A DNA stretch of 64,000 nt from Sphingobacteriales bacterium (GCA_016719635.1 JADJYT010000003.1:406852-470851), one strand, 5' to 3'. Shown: positions 44,963 through 55,626, counted from the first letter of the stretch. Translations and numbers: made by a program. Notes: generated by a model from the letters alone, not told the origin.

Positions 44963-45688
44963 TTAGGGCTTCACCGCTCTGAAACCGTGCAGAATAGGTT
45001 TTCGCCATCCCGGTTGTTGCAGTATGCCGGTTTCTGTAAACCCTTTCCTTATCAGCAAGTCAATTATTTCTGCCGGGCTTAAGAACTTCAGTACACTTTT
45101 TATCAGGTAAGTGTATATCGTAGACGAACCGGAAACCAAAGTACAGAAAGGCACAATGAATCCGTATCCCAATATCGCCCAAAACAGCTTGGCATACCAC
45201 GTATCCCGGAGCGAATAGTCGTGGATGACCAGCTGCCCGCCGGGTTTGAGCATACGAAATAAATTGTCCACACACTTTTCATAGTCAGGCATATTGCGCA
45301 GGCCGTAGGCCATAAATATCGCATCCACACTTTCATCTGCAAAATCAAGCTGCATGGCATCCTGCAGTTGCAGATCTATCTTTCGCTGAGCTATCGGTTT
45401 CGAAAACTTTTGTCTCGCAACAGACAACATATCTTCAGAATTATCAATGGCAATAATTTTACCGGTGGTCATTTTAGGAAGCAGGGCTGCTGTCGATTTG
45501 CCTGTTCCGCAACAGATATCCAAGACGAGTTCATCACCTTTTAACTGCAGAAGATTGGCACTCCGGTTCAAATCATCCTGATAGCCCTGGCTCAAAGCCG
45601 TTGCAAAATCATATTTGCCGGCAATCTTATTAAATTCTTTAGGGACAATCCTTTTATTCTTAATTAGTATTTCGGTGGTAGTCTGCAT
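44963..45688 (-). CDS. ubiE: Demethylmenaquinone/ubiquinone methyltransferase UbiE (MenG)
   Basis: 241 residues. It methylates demethylmenaquinone with AdoMet to make menaquinone, the respiratory quinone of Bacteroidota. The AdoMet loop is V-L-D-I-C-C-G-T-G-K-S; N-K-I-A-G-K-Y-D-F near the start and Y-G-L-R-N-M-P-D-Y are specific to the UbiE/MenG family, and GGQLVIHDYSL follows. It lies 59 bases upstream of folC on the same strand, so the two are probably co-transcribed. Confidence 0.9.
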   Translation of the reverse strand: MQTTTEILIKNKRIVPKEFNKIAGKYDFATALSQGYQDDLNRSANLLQLKGDELVLDICCGTGKSTAALLPKMTTGKIIAIDNSEDMLSVARQKFSKPIAQRKIDLQLQDAMQLDFADESVDAIFMAYGLRNMPDYEKCVDNLFRMLKPGGQLVIHDYSLRDTWYAKLFWAILGYGFIVPFCTLVSGSSTIYTYLIKSVLKFLSPAEIIDLLIRKGFTETGILQQPGWRKPILHGFRAVKP

Positions 45689-46902
45689 GATTTGAACAAC
45701 AAAAATTGAATGGAATTGCTCTCGGGCACTGTATTCTATTAAATCGAATAATCAATTATTATTCAGACTTAATCTAAATAGTATTAATAATTTTATTTAA
45801 AATATTGATTTTTTTTTTATTTTTTTACAGCTCAGGTTCAAAAACCTATGTTTTAAAGGTTTTAGTTTTATTGGGTTTTTCCCACTTTGTGGGGTGTCGC
45901 CCCCTTTTTTTTGGGGGTGAATTTTATTTTTAAAGAATCCTCCGCTGAAAAAAGGCACCCCAGAGCTAGGTTTTTGTTAGCAACCTTTTTCTCCAGACTA
46001 TTCTTTTTGAAGTGGTGTGGGCAGGGGCCGTGGGTGGAGGGGGTTGCCGGGGTTGGGGGGGTTCCCCAAATAGGGGGGTGGTCGGCGTAGATTTGTTGGC
46101 TGGGGGGGGGGGCGGTGGGCGCGGGGTTAGGGGTTTTTTTGGTGGGGAGCATTGTTGCGGTAGGGCGCCCCTTTCAATTGGGGGTTTCCCCCCCCTACCA
46201 CCGGGGCTCTCACCCGGGGGGGTTGTAGCCGCCCCCCCCTGCTTTTTATTTTTTTATCTGTTTGGGGGGAAAAAAACAGGGTGGCGATTTTTTTTGTGGT
46301 TCGGAGAAAGGGGGGGGGTAGTAGGAAAAGTGGCGGTTAGTGGGTTATGGGGGAGAGGGAAATAAGGGGGGCCGTTCCGGTTACCGGGCGCGGGGGGCTT
46401 TTAAAAGATAGGGGTTTGGGGGTTTTGGGGCCCATTGCGCGCTCGGGGCGGGGGGGGGGTGGTGTGTTTTTGATGGTGGATGGGCAATATTGTGTTCCGA
46501 AGGGGGGGTTTTGGATTGTCCGCGGGTGGGGGGGGGGCATTTTTTATCCCCCTGGCCTTTTTTGGTCTTTTTTGCACTCCCCCCCTTTCGGGGGGGGCGT
46601 CTGAACGCTAAAAAAAAAAATTTATTTTTTTTTTTCGTCCTTTTTTTTTCTCCCCCCTTATTCCGGTTAAGGGTGGGTGGCCTGGGAATTTTCGATGGTC
46701 CTTTTCCCCGTTTTTTTTCCTTCTTTTCCCTCTTCCGCCTGTCCCGTGAAAATTGTGTGAGGGGGGAAAAAATAGGGTTCTTTATTCGCCTGTATTTTCC
46801 TTTTTTTATTGTTCTTAATTGCGGGTGCGTGGAAAAGTTATTTTTATTTAAAAAAAAATCCTCTTTTAAACAAAAAATGCATCTATTACTTGTATTAAAA
46901 TT
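45689..46902. other. Gene-free stretch, mostly low-quality homopolymer sequence
   Basis: 45,689-45,840 is ordinary AT-rich spacer. From about 45,840 to 46,860 the sequence becomes runs of G, C and T (repeatedly six to ten identical bases), with little A on the plus strand, unlike anything else in the window. Open frames here are poly-Gly/Pro/Phe or poly-Lys/Pro and are not believable. It looks like unresolved base calls or a failed consensus rather than biological DNA. Normal sequence resumes about 50 bases before the ATG at 46,903. The true length and content of this gap cannot be read. Confidence 0.75.
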
Positions 46903-47391
46903 ATGAAAAAGTTTCATTTCTTGCTAATCAATCTTTTCCTTTTGGCGAGTGTGTATGGTCAGCAGGTATTTTCATCTTCCGGGAAATCCGTTTCGAACAG
47001 CAGTATGGGTTTAAACTATTCTGTAGGGTGAACCTATCATCCTTAACAAAGCAACCCCAATATGATACTCACTCAAGGCTTTAACCAGCCTAACTATCAG
47101 GTGGTGTCCCGTATCAGTGAATCACTTTTTAGTGACGTTAAAATTAATGTGTATCCTAATCCTACAACCGGGATCATTGCAATAAAAACCGAAGGTACCT
47201 CAACAAAAAAAATCTATCTGGATATAATCAGTATCGACGGGAAAAAACAACTGCAAAACATAGAATTAGACGGCACAGAAAAGAATGTCGATTTATCACC
47301 GTTTTCTTCCGGTATCTATTTCCTGAATTTTAAAGACATCAGCGACAATAATCAAACAACCTATAAAATTTTAAAATCATCCCAAAATTAA
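46903..47391 (+). CDS. Secreted protein with T9SS type A sorting domain (two compensating frameshifts)
   Basis: ATG at 46903 begins a signal peptide (MKKFHFLLINLFLLA...V-Y-G-Q). The mature start reads V-F-S-S-S-G-K-S-V-S-N-S, a common opening of such proteins. The frame slips after N-Y-S-V-G, where GTAGGGTGAACC should be GTAGGTGAACC, and returns at ACCCCAATATG, where one A is missing. The corrected bridge reads E-P-I-I-L-N-K-A-T-P-N-M. The span, 489 bases, is still a multiple of three. The C-terminal 80 residues are a type IX secretion sorting domain: V-Y-P-N-P-T-T-G, then L-S-P-F-S-S-G-I-Y-F-L and Y-K-I-L-K. It is probably exported to the cell surface together with the next gene product, 6 bases downstream. 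Confidence 0.78.
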
Positions 47392-47397
47392 TATCCC

Positions 47398-49167
47398 ATG
47401 AAAAAACTATGCTTATACCTTATAGCTGTTACATTTGTGACTATTGTCTATGCTCAGACACCGCAGGCCGTCAATTACCAGGCGGTAGCAAGAGATAATT
47501 CAGGAACACCGCTGGCAAACACTGCGTTGGGTGTTAAAATCAGTATTTTAAGCGGCAGTTCATCCGGGACATTGGTTTATTCGGAAAGTTTTGCCGATAC
47601 GACCAATCAGTTAGGGTTATTTAATATTGAAATAGGCAGAGGCTCTGTACTATCGGGAACATTTGCTTCCATTAACTGGGGAGTGAATACGTATTTTGCA
47701 AAAGTGGAAATTGACCCTAGCGGGGGAACAACCTATCAGCTATTGGGTACATCACAGTTATTAAGTGTTCCATATGCGCTTTATGCAGAAAACGTTAAAA
47801 ACAAGAACGATGCAGATGCAGACAGTACCAATGAATTACAAACGCTGGGTATTGCAGGAAATACACTTTCCATCAGTAAAGGCAACAGCATTACCCTCCC
47901 ATCAAGTGGCAGCAATAACGGCATCGGCGCCGGTGCAAGAGGCAACATATCAGATTTAAACAATGTCGTCAGCGCATTCTTTGTAGCCGATGGAAATGTT
48001 TGGATTGGTGATGAAAGCTATTAATAGCTGGATATACGTTTGTGGTCAAATAAATAATAATTCATCTGTAAAAATAGGAAACCAGACTATCTCAAATCCA
48101 AATCCAGGGACTAAAGCGTTTTTAGCAAAATTTGACACTCTAGGAAATACATTATGGGTAAAAGTTGAATTTGGCTATGGCAATGCCTTTAAACAAATGG
48201 CAGTTGATAACAGCGGTAATGTTTATATCTCAGGAATTTTAAATGACAGTATCAGACTAAATGGTATAAACCATATGATTGGAATCCAAAAATATGACGC
48301 CACTTTTGGTACTGACCGTTTTCTGGCAAAATATGATGCAAATGGAAACTTCGGCTGGGTAAAAGGTATCGGTACAAGAGGATTTGATTATCCCTATGAA
48401 AATAGAAATATAGGAATAGATAATTCCGGTAATTGCTTTTCATCGGTGAAATAAGGATAGATTCTCTGATATGTGGTAATCAGCAATTTAGAAATACTCC
48501 TTATAATCCCGCTTTCTTCAATCCGTATGTCTTAAAAATCAATCCTGCCGGTACGGTACTTAACAGCGATTTCTTTTCAGTTCAAACAGGCTATACCCCC
48601 TATTTCTCATATGCGGAAGATAACACCGGTAATAAATATATATATTATATATCAACCCAATCCTTCATCAGCAAATATAACTCTTCGAACGTACTTCAAA
48701 CTACCAGCAGTGGTTTTAATGCAGGTTATGACGATTTAAGATTCTTTTACTCTAGCGCAATAAATTCTCTCATCATTCTAAATTCTTACGAAAAATTATT
48801 TAAAGTTAATCCGGCAGGGCTTGCTGTCACGGAGATTTTAAACAGTTCGGATTTGAGCTGGACTAACGTCAATGATGTTTGTGTAACTCCAACGGGCAAT
48901 TTAGCTTTTGCAACAGATTTTGAAGATCTAATCTTCTTAGGCAATGAGTACATTTCTGCTTTGGGAGGTGATGATGGAAGTCCCATGTATGTAGAAACCA
49001 ATGCAGCACTTACCAGCTATAATGCTATTTCCGCATTAAAAACTATCGGTCGCGGCAAAGAAATCGAAAACATAGGGAATCGAAAGTTCATGCTCATTGA
49101 TATATTTGGATTGTTTTTGTTAAACGGCGTAAAACAGCCTGAAGGGAATTATATAATTAAATATTAG
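47398..49167 (+). CDS. Exported propeller-like repeat protein (two compensating frameshifts)
   Basis: When read through, it is about 589 residues. The signal peptide is MKKLCLYLIAVTFVTIVYA. Residues 22-135 are an N-terminal domain common in Bacteroidota secreted proteins: Q-A-V-N-Y-Q-A-V-A-R-D to L-L-S-V-P-Y-A-L-Y-A. The rest has SBBP/NHL-like repeats such as V-D-N-S-G-N-V-Y-I-S-G and L-A-K-Y-D-A-N-G-N, suggesting a beta-propeller. One extra T at 48019-48022 and one missing T at 48440-48443 shift the frame; correcting both gives D-E-S-Y-N-S-W-I-Y and G-N-C-F-F-I-G-E-I. The total, 1770 bases, is a multiple of three. No sorting domain is visible at its C-terminus. Confidence 0.72.
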
Positions 49168-49224
49168 AAACCGAATTAATTCACATAAAGGAAGGTAGAA
49201 AATATTATACACTTATTTTTATTT

Positions 49225-50170
49225 TTACTGCACGCTGAACTTAAAGGAAATCGTACCGAACTGTTCATCTTCCGCGCCTAAGTCCGCGCTGAATTTCGCT
49301 TTCATCGCACCCTGTTCCGCCAGCTGAATCAGGTAGGCGTCGGTGGTGGTGCTTCCCTTCTGCTGGTATTTGGCATATACCACATTACCCCTTTGTCCAC
49401 TTTATGGCCACCACCACTTTTCCGGTTTTCTGGGAGTTGTCAAACACCAGTGGTTTCTGCCTCCACGTGCGGCCTTTCAGATCATAGCTCATGCCATCGC
49501 CGCTGCCGGGGCCGGTTCCGCTGGTACCTGTTCCTGTGCCGTTTTTATCGCCGCCGGGTGTGCCCCATTGAGCACCCTGGTTGCCGCCGGGTTTGGTGTT
49601 GCCTTCGCCGTTGCCGGTTCCGTTACCACTCGCATTGCCGGTGCCATCGCCTTTACCGTTTTTACCCTTGGTAAAAACGCCCGCCATCTGGTCTTTGATT
49701 TTCTTTTCCTCCGCTTCACGTGCCAGACGTTCCGCTTCCGCCTTTTTCACCAACGCTGCAATGCGCTGCTGTTCCTTCAAGGCCTGTTCCTGGCGGATTT
49801 TTTCCTCTTTCTGCATTTTTGCAATGGCTACCGCCTGCGGGTCTTCCGATACGACGGTATTGGTTGCAGGTGCCTTAACAGGCGTGGTTGTCGCTTTTAC
49901 CGGCGTGGGGGGCGGGCGGTGTTGGTTGCGGACTGAAACCGCTTCCGCGGGTGATGAATTCTGTCCGCCGGCATCCTGTTCGTTATCGGTTCCCAAACCA
50001 TCTTCATTGTCACCAAAATCAATCAGCACACCGGAGATGGCATCCTCCACAATTGGATGGGAAAGTTTTATAAATAAGAGTGCCCCTGACAGCAATGACA
50101 GGATTATGATCGTAATCAGGATGGATTGCTGATCGGATTGTCGTTGTTGGATTTGAACCGCCTGTGTCAT
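49225..50170 (-). CDS. TonB-family energy transducer (3' end frameshifted)
   Basis: From ATG at 50170 (MTQAVQIQQRQSDQQS) there is one membrane helix (SILITIIILSLLSGALLFIK), then V-L-I-D-F-G-D-N-E-D-G-L-G, a Glu/Lys/Ala helical stretch and a Gly/Asn/Thr-rich linker. The C-terminal TonB-like domain is G-K-V-V-V-A-I-K. The frame ends early at 49385; restoring two G's (AAAGTGG to AAAGGTGG, and G4 to G5) continues it through N-V-V-Y-A-K-Y and T-D-A-Y-L-I-Q-L to F-K-F-S-V-Q and TAA at 49225, 315 residues. It would carry energy from an ExbB/ExbD motor to outer-membrane receptors; exbB and exbD are not in the window. The start is in frame with the IF-2B-like gene upstream. Confidence 0.78.
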
Positions 50171-51193
50171 TTCTTTTGTAATTAATAAATAGCAATCGGT
50201 AGCTGAAACAAAAATCAATTTTAAATCCATTCTTCCACCGTCTAAATACCCACTTGTGTTATTAAACACAAAATCCATACCATTTATTGTGTTAAAAGAA
50301 GTTAGGACGAGCACCTTATCAATCTTTTCTGTCAGTTCATGCGGGGTCAGGGCTTCCTTTTCCAAAATAAATTTGGTAATCAGCCTATTGGGAATTGCTT
50401 CTATATGATTGAAAATGACCTCCACATTCTCCGGAGGGTTCTTCCAGATTTCATCTCCTGACCGCTCTTCCTTTCCGATAAATGTTCCCAATACCGACTG
50501 CGGAAAGTATTTCTTGTTCAGGATATTGCGGCTGTCTGCCAGCACATAAACCGGAATCTTATACTGTTTTGCCGCCGCCGCCAACAGATGCGCGCCCGAT
50601 TTCGTAATGAATGTTTCATGCATGATGATATCACAACCCATCAGAACGACATCCACTTCCGGCAGAAACCTGCCGAGTCCGGCATCATCGATGACGGTTA
50701 CTTTGTTGCCTCTGGAAGCGAGCTCTGCAGCCTGTTCCTTTCCTATTTTATCCTGCAGGGAAACCAGTTGATTAAGTTGAACTTCTTTTTGATGCACATT
50801 CAGCAAATCCACCAATGACTGAATATTTACATCATTGCCGAACAACAAGAGCGTCTTATTCTCAAAATCAAAAGTCTGGCTGGCTGTTTCCGCTGTCTTT
50901 CTGTCCACATTTTTCCAGCGCTCCTGAAACACTTCCAACAACTCCTTAATGAGGATGGGCTGCCCTTCCGGATCTATCTTGAGCAAAAAGTGGTTGATGT
51001 AATGGTTGACCGAAGTGATGTTGGGTTTTTCAGTGATGACGATGCGCAACCCCTGAATCATTTCACGCACTGACGTGGAGACCTTATTGTCCGAAATGAG
51101 TGAAAAGAGATTATTCACCGTCTTAGTGGCATTCTGAAAAGCCTTTGCGCTTTCCACAATCGGATTTTCAGTTATTTTTTTGAATAAACTCAT
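50171..51193 (-). CDS. Initiation factor 2B-like (eIF-2B/MtnA-type) protein, in frame with tonB
   Basis: About 290 residues from ATG at 51193 form an IF-2B-like domain: an N-terminal helical part and a Rossmann-like part with V-L-M-G-C-D-I-I-M-H-E-T-F-I-T-K-S-G and I-P-V-Y-V-L-A-D-S-R-N. Relatives include ribose-1,5-bisphosphate isomerase and methylthioribose-1-phosphate isomerase. The acidic active-site Asp is in G-C-D, but the function is not settled. No stop codon separates it from tonB; about 50 further codons (TSFNTINGMDFVFNN and onward) lead directly into the TonB start. This may be a lost stop from a base-calling error, as AT content rises in the bridge, or a true fusion. Confidence 0.65.
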
Positions 51194-51278
51194 GCAGGTT
51201 ATGGGTTATAAAGTTATAAGTTATGTGCATTATTTTCTTAAATTTCAGTCAAATAATGAATAACCGTCAACTTACAAA

Positions 51279-51834
51279 TTACTTCCATTTTATATTACAT
51301 CCCATGCTGGGAAATTGATTATCGCTTACAGGCATTCCGTTCAACAGATTATCCAGTGCAGCACGAATGTCTTTTTCCATCCGGAATGCTGTCATTCTTC
51401 GGGCGGGAATCATCCAGTTGTCCGCGGTACACACACTTCAACCCCTTGTCGTAGATACTGAAATCTGGTGTACAGGCGGCGTGATAGGCTTTTGCCACTT
51501 CCTGAGTGGCATCATACAGATAGGGAAAAGGATATCCCTCTTCCAAAGCAGTCTCTTTCATCAATTCAGGCGCATCCTGCGGATAGTTGACGATATCGTT
51601 GGAACTGATGGCTATAAATGCAACACCTTTCGGCATATAATCATTCGCCAGGCTGACCAACTGTTTGTTCACATGCCTGACATACGGACAATGATTGCAG
51701 ATAAACATGACAACGGTCGCGTTTTCTCCTTTCAGCCCCTCTAAAGAAAATTCTTTACCGGAAACGGTATCCGGCAGTCGGAAATCGGGTGCCTGATAGC
51801 CTAAAGGAATTCGGATGGTTTCAGTTGCTGCCAT
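51279..51834 (-). CDS. Thioredoxin-fold peroxiredoxin/TlpA-like protein (frameshifted near the end)
   Basis: The redox motif C-N-H-C-P-Y-V sits about 50 residues in, after G-Y-Q-A-P-D-F-R-L-P-D. The family (AhpC/TSA-like, thioredoxin fold) reduces disulfides or peroxides. The frame breaks at a run of five A's (T's at 51372-51376) and stops 16 codons later. Removing one base restores G-K-D-I-R-A-A-L-D-N-L-L to the end, M-G-C-N-I-K-W-K, a 184-residue protein of 555 bases. No signal peptide was seen, so it is probably cytoplasmic. Confidence 0.82.
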
Positions 51835-51887
51835 TATAAATCAATAAAAGTTATTATTTCAAAAATACCACTATTCAACGTATATCC

Positions 51888-53253
51888 CTATTTCCTTTTC
51901 CACACTTTTGCATATATAGGGTGTTTGGAACGAAGCGTCACCAACGGGTCTAATTCCGGCACAAAATGTTCATCCACCTCGATATTAAAGCGTTGCAGGA
52001 TCATGGCTAAACACACCTGCATTTCCTGTATGGCAAAATTATTTCCGATGCACAATCTCGGGCCACCGCCAAACGGGAAATAGGAATACTTATGCTTTTC
52101 CTTCAGGTTTTCAAACGAAAACCGTTCGGGCACAAAATCAAACGGATGTTCCCACACCTGCTCATCGTGATGCACCACGTAAATGGGCATAATGACATTG
52201 GTATAGGGTGGAATTTCATAGCCGTTGATTATATCTTTTTCTATGGTACGGCGCCCCATAATCCATGCCGGCGGGAAAACAACGCATGGATTCATCAATC
52301 ACCTGTTTGAGGTAATGCAATCCCCGTATAGTCTGCGCCGTCGGGATTTCACCTTTCAGTTCATCTTTTATTTCTTGATTTAAAACAGCCCGCTTGTCCG
52401 GATGTTGTGTAAGCAGATAAAACGTCCAGCCCAACGCAATCTGGGTGGTTTCATGTCCTGCTACAAAAATCGTCAATATCTCATCGCGCAGCTGTTTGTT
52501 GCTCATCACTTCTCCCGTTTCTTCGTCGCGGGCTTCCATCAGCATGGACAGCAAATCTTCATGGTCTTCTTTTTGTTTCCTGCGGCGGTCGATGATGGAA
52601 AAGAACACATCATCCATGGAGTGGAGCACTTTCTTTTCTTTAAGATTATGCGGCGTAGGCACCCAGTCCGGCAGGTGGAACGGATTGTCGATACGCTGTG
52701 TGATGAATTCACTTCCTTCAGAAACAAGGCTGTAGATCTTGTCAGTGGTGCTTTCTATTTCGTTGTAAAAGAGTGTGCTGTTGACAATATCCAGTGTCAG
52801 CCTGTATAATTCCTTACCCAGATTGACCGGCTGGTTCGTATCGGCATACTTTTCGAGATGACCGATGCATTTTTGCGTCTGCTCCACCATATTGCGGAAC
52901 ATCAGGTTTAGTTTTTCCTTGTGAAAGGCCGGCTGCGCCAGCCGTCTCTGTCTTTTCCAGAATTCACCCTCACTCGTCAGCAATCCGTTTCCCAGAAAAA
53001 GTCGGATGGAATCATATGCAAAACTTTTGGTATAATTCTTATTGTTATCGACCAGCACATATTTTATCCATTCCGGATCAGTCAGCACCACCACCCTGCG
53101 TGTCGGAACTTTTATCCGGTACATATCGCCCATCTTTTTCTTTTGGCTCTGGAAAAACTGAATGCGTTCATTTCTTAACTGCAGCAGATTCCCAAGAAAA
53201 ATATTCAGGGTATCGGGGTGCGGGAGTTCTTCAAACTTCTTCGTCATTAACAT
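51888..53253 (-). CDS. Cytochrome P450 (one frameshift)
   Basis: About 454 residues when repaired; ATG at 53247 is a second start choice. The I-helix motif is A-G-H-E-T-T, the K-helix ExxR is E-S-M-R, and the haem-thiolate loop is F-P-F-G-G-G-P-R-L-C-I-G. It resembles the bacterial CYP102/CYP110-type fatty acid hydroxylases without a fused reductase, so it needs separate electron donors. The frame slips just after E-S-M-R at 52273-52284 (one extra base); the repaired run is F-P-P-A-W-I-M-G-R. The corrected length, 1365 bases, is a multiple of three. Confidence 0.85.
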
Positions 53254-53314
53254 AACGTGGATATTTCAATTCAGGCAAGTTACGTTACTTTTTCAACTTT
53301 GCAGTTAACATAAG

Positions 53315-54017
53315 ATGAATCTTTACGTGCGGAAAATATGGAAATGGACGAAGCGAGCTGTCATCGCTTTTTTTGTCTTAAGTATCCTATCCGCCATCGC
53401 CTTTCGGTTTATCCCGTTCCGGTCACCCGCTGATGCTCATACGTTGTGTTGAACAGGTGGCAGAAGGAAAGTTTCCGGTAATTAAAAAAGATTGGGTACC
53501 CTTAAAGGATATGTCTTCCAATATTGTATTAGCCGTGATCGCTTCGGAAGACCAGAAATTCGCCGAACATTTCGGATTCGATTTTGAAGCCATAGAAAAA
53601 GTAGTGAAGCAAAATGAGAAGCTGAAGAAAAGAGGCAAGCCCATCAAGGGCGGAAGTACCATCAGCCAGCAATGTGCCAAGAATGTCTATTTGTTTCCGC
53701 AACGCAGTTACCTTCGCAAAGGGCTGGAAGTCTATTTCACCTTCCTGATCGAACTTATCTGGAGCAAGAAACGTATCCTGGAAGTGTACCTGAATGTGAT
53801 TGAGATGGGCGATGGCATTTACGGGGTGCAGGCTGCCTCCAAGACCTATTTCAAGAAGGATGCAAAAATCCTGACATCTTCCGAGGCCGCCCTGATTGCT
53901 GCGGTATTGCCCAATCCCAGAAAATGGAATGCCGGCAAACCCAATGGTTATATAAAGAAAAGGAAAAACTGGATACTGCGTCAGATGGGTCATCTCAGAG
54001 GTACCGTGGAACTTTAA
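53315..54017 (+). CDS. mtgA: Monofunctional biosynthetic peptidoglycan transglycosylase MtgA (frameshifted near the start)
   Basis: ATG at 53315 (MNLYVRKIWKWTKRAVIAFF) starts an N-terminal membrane anchor. The frame slips in two C runs near 53412-53428: ATCCCGTT needs one more C and CACCCGCTG needs one more, giving P-V-P-V-T-P-L-M-L-I-R as in MtgA proteins. The repaired gene has 234 codons. The GT51 catalytic motif I-A-S-E-D-Q-K-F-A-E-H-F-G-F-D is intact, as are G-G-S-T-I-S-Q-Q and the R-K...E-V-Y-L-N-V motif. It polymerises glycan strands of peptidoglycan from lipid II on the periplasmic face of the membrane. Confidence 0.87.
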
Positions 54018-54026
54018 AATACAGAC

Positions 54027-54404
54027 ATGAAAACACAAATTTTCACAATTCTAATTACCTGCAGTTTTTCCCTGTTTGCCGGTGAAGTCTTTCTCTGCAA
54101 ATCCTATACCGGCAAGGGTATCCCTACGGAATCCAAAAGGGAATGGCAGGCAAAGACAGACAAGATATGCGTCGTCTATCATCATGATAAAACCTACCCT
54201 GTCAGTGCAAAGTACAGATTAAGCATCGCCAAACGGGTCGAGAAATTCTACTTTTCACGGTTTTACAGCCAGGAAATGCCCGTAAAGAAAGGAACCAGCT
54301 GGACAGCCACCTATTCCAAGATTGAAGAACCCGGGGACTATATCATTTCCATTATTGATGACAATGGCTATATTTTGGGTGAACAGAACTGTACCATTAA
54401 ATAA
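54027..54404 (+). CDS. Exported protein of unknown function
   Basis: 125 residues with a signal peptide (MKTQIFTILITCSFSLFA, cleavage near A-G-E). The mature part has basic/Trp patches (SKREWQAKTDKICVVY) and ends in a strand-rich domain, W-T-A-T-Y-S-K-I...Y-I-I-S-I-I-D-D-N-G-Y-I-L-G, that looks like an Ig-like or lipocalin-like beta sandwich. Two cysteines (C25 and the final C) could bond. It follows mtgA by 9 bases, so it may be co-transcribed. No family was recognised. Confidence 0.65.
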   Translation: MKTQIFTILITCSFSLFAGEVFLCKSYTGKGIPTESKREWQAKTDKICVVYHHDKTYPVSAKYRLSIAKRVEKFYFSRFYSQEMPVKKGTSWTATYSKIEEPGDYIISIIDDNGYILGEQNCTIK

Positions 54405-54471
54405 GCGCAGTTAACCTGGTGAGGAATAGTGCTATTTTGCCGATTAATGTTATTTTTGCACCTCGTTACAG

Positions 54472-55623
54472 ATGAACTTTATCGATGCCTCCACCTATTA
54501 TGTCCGTATGCAAACGCATCTGAAGTTTGTGCACATCCACTGTATCAAACGCCCCAGCCCCAGGCGATTCATCATCGGCATCCTCTATTTCATCGTTTTA
54601 AACATTGTCGGCATCACCAATACCCTTTGGAGGCTGATGGATGAGATTTTATTTCCCAACTACAGGGAAATTGAAATCAAACAGCCCGTCTTCATTATCA
54701 GCAACCCCAGAAGCGGCTCCACCTTCATGCACCGCCTTATGTGCCTCGACGAAGAAAAGTTTGTATTCAACCTCCTTTACCAGACGACCTTCCCTTCCAT
54801 CACCTTTTACAGGATGATGCAGTTTTTCAATACGGTGGACAAAAAGATTGGAATGCCTTTACATAAGCTATTGGATTTCGTGAATGGTATTTTATTCAAA
54901 GGCTGGGATGACATTCATGCCACCGGTTTTAATAAATCCGATGAGGACGAGGGTTTGCATTTCATTTCTGGCATTTCTCCTTCCGTTGGACTGGTCACCC
55001 CGTTCTTAAATGAATTCAAAGAGCTTTATATACCGGATAAACTGGATGCAAAGAGCAGGGAGGATATCAAGAAATTCTACCTTGCCACCATTCAGCGATG
55101 GATGTATGCATTAGGCAGCGATAAAATATTTTTGAGTAAAACCGTGATGAGTTCCGGCAGGCTGGAACTGCTGCAGGAATTATTCCCGGATGTTAAGATT
55201 GTATTTTTAGTCAGGAGCCCGTATCAGGCAATTCCATCTTTCACGTCCATGTTTGCTGAACCCTGGTCACTGTTTTATCCCGACATACCCAAAAATTCAG
55301 ACGCATACCGTGAATGGGGTGAATTGGGAATCGAATATTACAAGTACTTCAATGAAAAAAAACTTTCCTTTAAAAAGGAAAACCTGATGACCATTTCTTA
55401 CAATGATTTTGTATTACAGCCGAAAGAAACGATTCTGAAGATATACGAACAACTGAAACTTGAAATAACGCCGGAGTTCAGGGAAAGGCTTGAAAATGCG
55501 ACATCCTCCGCCAAACAATATACCAGCAAACACTCCTACTCCCTCGAAACCTACGGGTTTGACAAGGAGCATATCTGCCGGGAACTGAATTTTATCTTTG
55601 AGGAATTCGGATTTGAAAAATAA
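54472..55623 (+). CDS. Sulfotransferase family protein
   Basis: 383 residues. A hydrophobic helix (about 33-50) precedes the PAPS-binding loop I-I-S-N-P-R-S-G-S-T-F-M-H-R (residues 76-88). The second PAPS motif is V-F-L-V-R-S-P-Y-Q-A near the middle. Bacterial members transfer sulfate from PAPS to lipids, sugars or small molecules; the acceptor here is unknown. The membrane helix suggests a lipid or cell-envelope target. The stop is 3 bases from the end of the convergent holA gene. Confidence 0.82.
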   Translation: MNFIDASTYYVRMQTHLKFVHIHCIKRPSPRRFIIGILYFIVLNIVGITNTLWRLMDEILFPNYREIEIKQPVFIISNPRSGSTFMHRLMCLDEEKFVFNLLYQTTFPSITFYRMMQFFNTVDKKIGMPLHKLLDFVNGILFKGWDDIHATGFNKSDEDEGLHFISGISPSVGLVTPFLNEFKELYIPDKLDAKSREDIKKFYLATIQRWMYALGSDKIFLSKTVMSSGRLELLQELFPDVKIVFLVRSPYQAIPSFTSMFAEPWSLFYPDIPKNSDAYREWGELGIEYYKYFNEKKLSFKKENLMTISYNDFVLQPKETILKIYEQLKLEITPEFRERLENATSSAKQYTSKHSYSLETYGFDKEHICRELNFIFEEFGFEK

Positions 55624-55626
55624 TCC

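Noticed and set aside
45868..46917. Several open frames of 60-180 codons within the homopolymer stretch, on both strands
   Set aside because: They translate to runs of Gly, Pro, Phe or Lys and sit in sequence that looks like failed base calling; none resembles a protein family.
49343..50132. Long open frames antisense to tonB, 183-197 codons
   Set aside because: They mirror the low-complexity Gly/Asn/Thr and Glu/Lys linker of TonB and have shadow compositions rich in Ala, Cys and Phe.
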